A DNA stretch of 35,735 bases. Origin: an uncultured Erysipelotrichaceae bacterium. Its GTDB lineage: Bacteria > Bacillota_I > Bacilli_A > RF39 > UBA660. The notes under the pieces were generated by a model. The model saw only the letters and a program-made list of their open reading frames with translations, did not search any database and had not been told where the DNA came from. Positions 31,694 to 35,735 of the stretch are shown in pieces. How positions within the stretch are numbered: the stretch's first letter is position 1; each line of letters begins with the position of its first letter. Location: positions 1 through 35,735 of the forward strand of contig CADANC010000012.1 of NCBI GenBank assembly GCA_902789225.1, written 5' to 3'. A program made the translations under genes and the position numbers.

Positions 31694-34063
31694 ATGTTAA
31701 ATAGAAAAATGTTTAGAGATATTCGAAAAAATTTATCTCAATTTATTACAATCTTTTTAATGATTATGATAGGAATAATGGCTTATTCTGGAATAGAAGC
31801 ATATATGGGTGGTATGGAAGAAACTAGAGATAAGTTTAATTCTGAAAATAATCTATTTGATTTAAATGTCATGGGATATTTAAATCATGATGATTTAAAC
31901 TATATTAAAAAATTGGATAACGTAAAAGATGCAGAACTAAAGTTATCAGTTACAGCTAATACTGATAATGATAAAACTTTATTATTAAATTTTATTGAAT
32001 CAAACAATATATCAAAATTCTATGTACTTGAAGGTGAAGAATTTGATGTAAATAAAAGTGGTATTTGGTTAGATAATTTTTATGCATTAGAAAATGACAT
32101 AAAAGTCGGAGATACAGTACTAGTAAAATATGATGGAATGATATTACATGAAAAAGTTTTAGGCAGAATTAATGTTCCTGATCATTTATATGATGTAAGA
32201 GATGAATCAGAATTATATCCAGATAGAAAAGAATTTGGCTTTGCTTATATGAGTACAAATGAAATAACGGAAGATTATATAAAATCTTTGGTTATGAAAG
32301 AAGCAAATATTACAGACGAAAAAATATTTAAAATGGTAATGCCAAATTTTAATTATAAAGACTATATACCTTTTTCTAGTATTATGGTAGATGTTAAAGA
32401 CGTAAATAAAAAAGATGATGTAAAAGAAGCAATAGAAGATAATATAGAAAATGCAAAAGCAATAATAAATGTAGAAGATACATCATCTTATGTTGCTTAT
32501 CAAGGAGAAATTGATGAAGGTAAAACTTATGTAGGAGTTTTTTCAGGTATATTCTTATTTATTGCAATGCTATCTGTTATCACTACTATGACTAGAGTAG
32601 TTAAAAAAGAAAGGGTACAAATAGGTACTTTAAAAGCTTTAGGTTTTAGTAATAGAAAAATATTATTTCACTATATGGGATATGGCTTATGGATTAGTAT
32701 TGTAGCAAGCATAGTAGGATTAATTTTAGGATATTATTTTATTGGTACAATATTTATGAATCTTCAAATGGCTTTCTTTGAAATACCTAACGGTCATCCT
32801 TCAATGAATGTATCATGTTATTATGTTACAGGTTTAGTAATCTTTACTGTTTTGTTAATTACTTTTATAACATGTAGAAGTATCTTAAGAGAAAATCCTG
32901 CTGAAACTCTTAGAACTAAAATACCAAATGTCAAAGGTAAAGCTTTGGATATTACTAAAAAAGGATTATTTAAACACTTAAGTTTTACTTCAATTTGGAA
33001 TTTAAGAGATATTTTAAGAAACAAAATGAGAACGTTTATGGGACTTGCAGGTGTTGTTGGATGTTGTGCTTTAATAGTATGTTCATTTGGTATGTTGGAT
33101 TCAATGAATTTCTTTGTAAAACTACAATTTGAAGATTTATATAATTTTGATTATAAGTTAAATATAAAAGAAGGAATTAGTAGTGAAGAATACAACGAGC
33201 TATATGATAAATATGGTAATAATACTTCTCAAAGTTTAGGAATTGAAATAAAAGATAAAGATGGTAAAAGAGAATCAAATAATATTTTAGTAACGGATGC
33301 TGGAGATTATTTAAGATTTGTAGATAACAAGAATAGATTAAAAGAAAAACCAACAGATGATGGTGTTTATGTTACCTATAAATTAGCAAATACTAAAGGC
33401 TATAAAATAGGTGATCAAATAGAATGGCATATTTATGGTGATAACAAGTATTATAAATCAAAGATAATTGGATTTAATAAAGATCCTCAAAATCAAAATG
33501 TATCTATGACAAAGAAGTATTTAGAGTCACTTGGAATAGAATTTAAACCAGATGCCTTATATACGAATAATGATTTAAGTAAAACAAAGGAAATTAAAAA
33601 TATTGAAACAATTCAAAACATTAATAGTCTAAAAGAAGGCATGACAGGTATGCTTTCCATGATGAAATCTATGCTAGTTATGATTATTGGTATTGCTATA
33701 CTTCTTGGTAGTGTAATCATATATAACTTAGGAATACTTTCCTATACAGAAAAACAATATCAATTTGCAACATTAAAAGTATTAGGTTTTAAAGATAAAC
33801 AAATTGAAAATATATTTATTAAACAAAATAATTGGATAGCTATAGTATCGATTATAATTGGATTACCACTTGGTTTTTATTTAACAGACTGGTTGTTTAA
33901 GACTGCAATTGAAGAACATTATGATTTTTGTGCATTTATAACAATTAGGACATATATTATTGCAGCTATTGGTACATTTATTGTTTCATATTTAGTATCT
34001 AAATTCTTAGCAAGAAAGATTAAGAAAATAGATATGGTTACAAGTTTAAAAGGAAATGAATAG
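31694..34063 (+). CDS. ABC transporter permease with two FtsX domains
   Basis: The 789-residue protein has two homologous halves. Each has an N-terminal membrane helix, an extracellular domain of roughly 150-230 residues, then three helices with the FtsX cytoplasmic motif (QIGTLKALGFSNRKI; QFATLKVLGFKDKQI). About eight helices are predicted. This is the layout of large Firmicutes FtsX/MacB-like permeases that work with a single ATPase. A GTG at 31685 is in frame but overlaps the end of the ATPase gene; the ATG at 31694 is better placed after AAGTGG. The ZIP transporter gene starts nine bases after its stop. Confidence 0.88.
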   Translation: MLNRKMFRDIRKNLSQFITIFLMIMIGIMAYSGIEAYMGGMEETRDKFNSENNLFDLNVMGYLNHDDLNYIKKLDNVKDAELKLSVTANTDNDKTLLLNFIESNNISKFYVLEGEEFDVNKSGIWLDNFYALENDIKVGDTVLVKYDGMILHEKVLGRINVPDHLYDVRDESELYPDRKEFGFAYMSTNEITEDYIKSLVMKEANITDEKIFKMVMPNFNYKDYIPFSSIMVDVKDVNKKDDVKEAIEDNIENAKAIINVEDTSSYVAYQGEIDEGKTYVGVFSGIFLFIAMLSVITTMTRVVKKERVQIGTLKALGFSNRKILFHYMGYGLWISIVASIVGLILGYYFIGTIFMNLQMAFFEIPNGHPSMNVSCYYVTGLVIFTVLLITFITCRSILRENPAETLRTKIPNVKGKALDITKKGLFKHLSFTSIWNLRDILRNKMRTFMGLAGVVGCCALIVCSFGMLDSMNFFVKLQFEDLYNFDYKLNIKEGISSEEYNELYDKYGNNTSQSLGIEIKDKDGKRESNNILVTDAGDYLRFVDNKNRLKEKPTDDGVYVTYKLANTKGYKIGDQIEWHIYGDNKYYKSKIIGFNKDPQNQNVSMTKKYLESLGIEFKPDALYTNNDLSKTKEIKNIETIQNINSLKEGMTGMLSMMKSMLVMIIGIAILLGSVIIYNLGILSYTEKQYQFATLKVLGFKDKQIENIFIKQNNWIAIVSIIIGLPLGFYLTDWLFKTAIEEHYDFCAFITIRTYIIAAIGTFIVSYLVSKFLARKIKKIDMVTSLKGNE

Positions 34064-34072
34064 GGTGATATT

Positions 34073-34849
34073 ATGAATTTGCTTTTAGGATTAATAATTC
34101 CATTTATTGGAACAACTCTAGGATCTGCAATGGTATTTTTAATGAGAAATAAATTAAATAATAAGATAGAAAAGATACTATTGGGATTTGCATCTGGAGT
34201 AATGGTTGCAGCTTCAGTTTGGTCTTTAATTATTCCATCTATTGATATGGCTCAAGAGAAAAATATAATAGCATGGTTACCAGCAACAGTAGGTTTTATA
34301 TTAGGTATAATATTTTTACTTATATTAGATAATGTAATTCCTCACTTACATATAAAAAGTAAAGAACCCGAGGGATTAAAATCAAACTTAGGAAAATCAG
34401 CAATGATGGTATTAGCAGTTACTCTTCATAATATTCCAGAAGGAATGGCTGTAGGAGTAGCACTTGCTGGGGCTATTAGTGGAAATAATACTATTACCAT
34501 GGCTGGAGCAATTGCTTTATCTATAGGTATTGCTATCCAAAACTTTCCTGAAGGAGCAATAATATCAATGCCATTAAAAGAAGAAGGAAATTCTAAAAGT
34601 AAATCGTTCTTATATGGAACATTATCTGGAATAGTTGAACCAATATTTGGAGGTTTAACAATCATTTTAACATCATTAGTAGTTCCTATTTTACCTTATT
34701 TATTATCTTTTGCTGCCGGGGCAATGATATACGTAGTAGTAGAAGAACTAATACCAGAATCTCAAGTAGGTAAACATTCTAATTTGGGAACACTAGGATT
34801 TGCATTTGGATTTATTATAATGATGATTCTTGATGTAGCGTTAGGATAG
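34073..34849 (+). CDS. ZIP family metal transporter (GufA-like)
   Basis: The 258-residue membrane protein has about eight helices and the ZIP metal-site motifs HNIPEG (119-124) and QNFPEG (156-161), plus VVEELIPES near the end. The pairing of HNIPEG with QNFPEG is typical of the GufA subfamily. It would take up divalent metals such as zinc or manganese. AGGGTGAT precedes the ATG. The nine-base gap shows it shares the TetR-regulated ABC operon, which hints at a link between metal uptake and the transporter's substrate, though this is inference. Confidence 0.9.
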   Translation: MNLLLGLIIPFIGTTLGSAMVFLMRNKLNNKIEKILLGFASGVMVAASVWSLIIPSIDMAQEKNIIAWLPATVGFILGIIFLLILDNVIPHLHIKSKEPEGLKSNLGKSAMMVLAVTLHNIPEGMAVGVALAGAISGNNTITMAGAIALSIGIAIQNFPEGAIISMPLKEEGNSKSKSFLYGTLSGIVEPIFGGLTIILTSLVVPILPYLLSFAAGAMIYVVVEELIPESQVGKHSNLGTLGFAFGFIIMMILDVALG

Positions 34850-34861
34850 AATGATCGTAAG

Positions 34862-34876
34862 ATTAAGATATTTGGA
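34862..34876 (+). repeat. Intergenic repeat ATTAAGATATTTGGA, copy 2
   Basis: Identical to 28650-28664 and likewise leading into a GG-initiated hairpin with a GAAA loop. A partial relative, GATCGGAAGATTAAGAAAT, lies at 30193-30211 and matches GATCGTAAGATTAAGATAT here. Confidence 0.55.
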
Positions 34877-34899
34877 ATTGAGAAATCAGTTCCTTTTTT
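34874..34899 (+). terminator. Terminator of the ABC-ZIP operon
   Basis: GGAATTGA (34874-34881), GAAA loop, TCAGTTCC (34886-34893) with one G-T pair, then six T. Confidence 0.82.
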
Positions 34900-34943
34900 A
34901 GTATTATTTTGTAAAAAAAGTAACAAGAAATTTAAAAATAATA

Positions 34944-34972
34944 TTGGTTTTTATATAATATTAATGTATAAT
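34944..34972 (+). promoter_or_regulatory. Promoter of second TetR gene
   Basis: TTGGTT (34944-34949), a 17-base spacer, TATAAT (34967-34972). The operator palindromes begin at the -10. Confidence 0.6.
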
Positions 34973-34997
34973 AACAAGTGTTATATAACAAATGTTA
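34972..34997. promoter_or_regulatory. Tandem palindromic operator
   Basis: Two 12-bp perfect palindromes, TAACA-AG-TGTTA (34972-34983) and TAACA-AA-TGTTA (34986-34997), are 14 bases apart; the bases between form a third, TGTTATATAACA. They cover the transcription start of the TetR gene, suggesting autorepression. Confidence 0.7.
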
Positions 34998-35013
34998 TAA
35001 GGGGTGATGAAAA

Positions 35014-35565
35014 GTGCCGCCAATCCCAAAAATAACAAAAGAAATGATAATAGATAGTAGTCTTGAAATAATAAAAAAAGAGGGAATAGATAATTTAAAT
35101 GTTAGAAATATAGCTACTAAATTAAATTGCTCTACACAGCCAATAATGTATCATTATAAGAATATGGATATATTAAAAGATGAATTATACAAAAGAGTAG
35201 ACGAATATCATTCAGAATATTTGATGAAAAATAATAATGATGATCCGTTGTTAAGTATTGGTCTTCAGTATATTAAGTTTGCAAAAGAAGAAAAGAATTT
35301 ATTTAAGTTTTTATTTCAAAGTGATAAATTTTCTAATTTTAATTTAGAAGACTTAATTAATAACAATGAAAATAGTCTTCAAGACATATTTGATATTATT
35401 AAGAAAGAAACAAATTTAAATATTGAAGAGATAAAAGAAATGTTTACTATATTATTTATAACTGCACATGGAATTGCCAGTTTACTTGCAAACAATTCAA
35501 TAACTTATGATGAAAATCATTTTAAAAAGATATTAGAAACGTCTTTTAATAAAAACAATAAATAG
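35014..35565 (+). CDS. TetR-family regulator (TetR/TetR_C-like)
   Basis: The 183-residue regulator starts at GTG, with AAGGGGTG (34999-35006) seven bases upstream; a nearby ATG at 35007 is out of frame. The N-terminal helix-turn-helix (~8-52) contains LNVRNIATKLNCSTQPIMYH followed by YKNMD, a variant recalling TetR-class regulators that act on partner genes downstream. The C-terminal helical half would bind the inducer. It is followed after 14 bases by a CPBP protease gene, which it probably controls through the tandem operator upstream. Confidence 0.87.
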   Translation: MPPIPKITKEMIIDSSLEIIKKEGIDNLNVRNIATKLNCSTQPIMYHYKNMDILKDELYKRVDEYHSEYLMKNNNDDPLLSIGLQYIKFAKEEKNLFKFLFQSDKFSNFNLEDLINNNENSLQDIFDIIKKETNLNIEEIKEMFTILFITAHGIASLLANNSITYDENHFKKILETSFNKNNK

Positions 35566-35579
35566 GAGGAGTCAAAAAA

Positions 35580-35735
35580 GTGGAAAAAGTATTTAAAAAA
35601 CATGAATCATTATTTACAATTGCATTAATTATTATTTATGTAGTAGCAAACTCATATACAATGCAAAACTTTGGTTATACAAGCGTTCAATCAGCAATTA
35701 TTAATACCATTTTATCGGCAGTAATACTAACTCTA
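35580..35735 (+). CDS. Membrane protein, probable CPBP protease, 3' partial
   Basis: A GTG at 35580, ten bases after AGGAGG (35564-35569), opens a frame that continues to the window edge (52 codons visible). The visible part is a basic N-terminus (EKVFKKHESLF) then a hydrophobic helix (TIALIIIYVVANSY), the sequence MQNFGYTS and a second helix beginning. It resembles the start of small CPBP-family intramembrane proteases, but the catalytic motifs lie beyond the window. It shares the promoter of the upstream TetR gene. Confidence 0.5.
   Translation, partial: MEKVFKKHESLFTIALIIIYVVANSYTMQNFGYTSVQSAIINTILSAVILTL

Noticed and set aside
22072-34063. The second ABC transporter (30990-34063) as a duplicate of the Bce module
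   Set aside because: Its permease has two FtsX halves with two extracellular domains rather than the 10-helix Bce layout, and it is paired with TetR rather than a kinase.

Overview
The window is AT-rich Firmicutes-type DNA using the standard bacterial code: TGA works as a stop in several overlapping ATGA start/stop pairs, and Trp is TGG. HrcA/CIRCE control, a Bce-type peptide-resistance module, RNase HIII, ParE/ParC with Gram-positive features, and pyruvate phosphate dikinase point to an anaerobic, fermentative, Bacilli-like gut lineage (RF39 or Erysipelotrichales-like; this is inference).

Region 1 (1-17.5 kb) is mostly housekeeping. A 5'-truncated, cysteine-rich repeat surface protein is followed by parE-parC (topoisomerase IV), a ylbF-like gene coupled to rsmD, and a prepilin-like surface protein. 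Next comes the heat-shock cluster hrcA-grpE-dnaK-pepF-dnaJ, driven by a consensus promoter flanked by two CIRCE operators. thyA-folA (dTMP synthesis and dihydrofolate recycling) follows, then the divergent rnhC / cvpA pair.

Region 2 (17.6-20.3 kb) is ppdK, complete, with both catalytic residues visible.

Region 3 (20.3 kb to the end) is an accessory region. It opens with a complete Bce-type module (response regulator, intramembrane-sensing kinase, ABC ATPase, 10-TM permease). The module carries two TTACA-N4-TGTAA boxes, one before the regulator gene and one before the ABC genes. Small units with their own promoters and terminators follow: a Nudix hydrolase; an XRE repressor with a shortened BRO-N protein; two membrane-anchored XRE regulators, the second coupled to a CPBP protease; flavodoxin-like and NTF2-like proteins; and a flavin reductase. 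A divergent TetR / ABC transporter / ZIP transporter locus comes next, then a TetR regulator with a CPBP protease gene that runs off the window.

The most interesting structure is in region 3. Two short decayed sequences downstream of the Bce module and of the Nudix gene resemble the last codons of ppdK (QAAIK plus a Lys-rich tail and stop). Each is followed by a terminator with the same GACTAGA/TCTAGTC stem as the real ppdK terminator. This suggests that cargo accumulated stepwise behind the 3' end of ppdK. A second repeated intergenic module (ATTAAGATAT plus a GG-rich hairpin plus, usually, an extended -10 promoter) separates the later single-gene units. Very short leaders with terminator-promoter fusions recur, and the ylbF-like gene looks leaderless. 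The XRE/zinc-ribbon membrane regulator overlapping a CPBP protease is a candidate proteolytic signalling pair.
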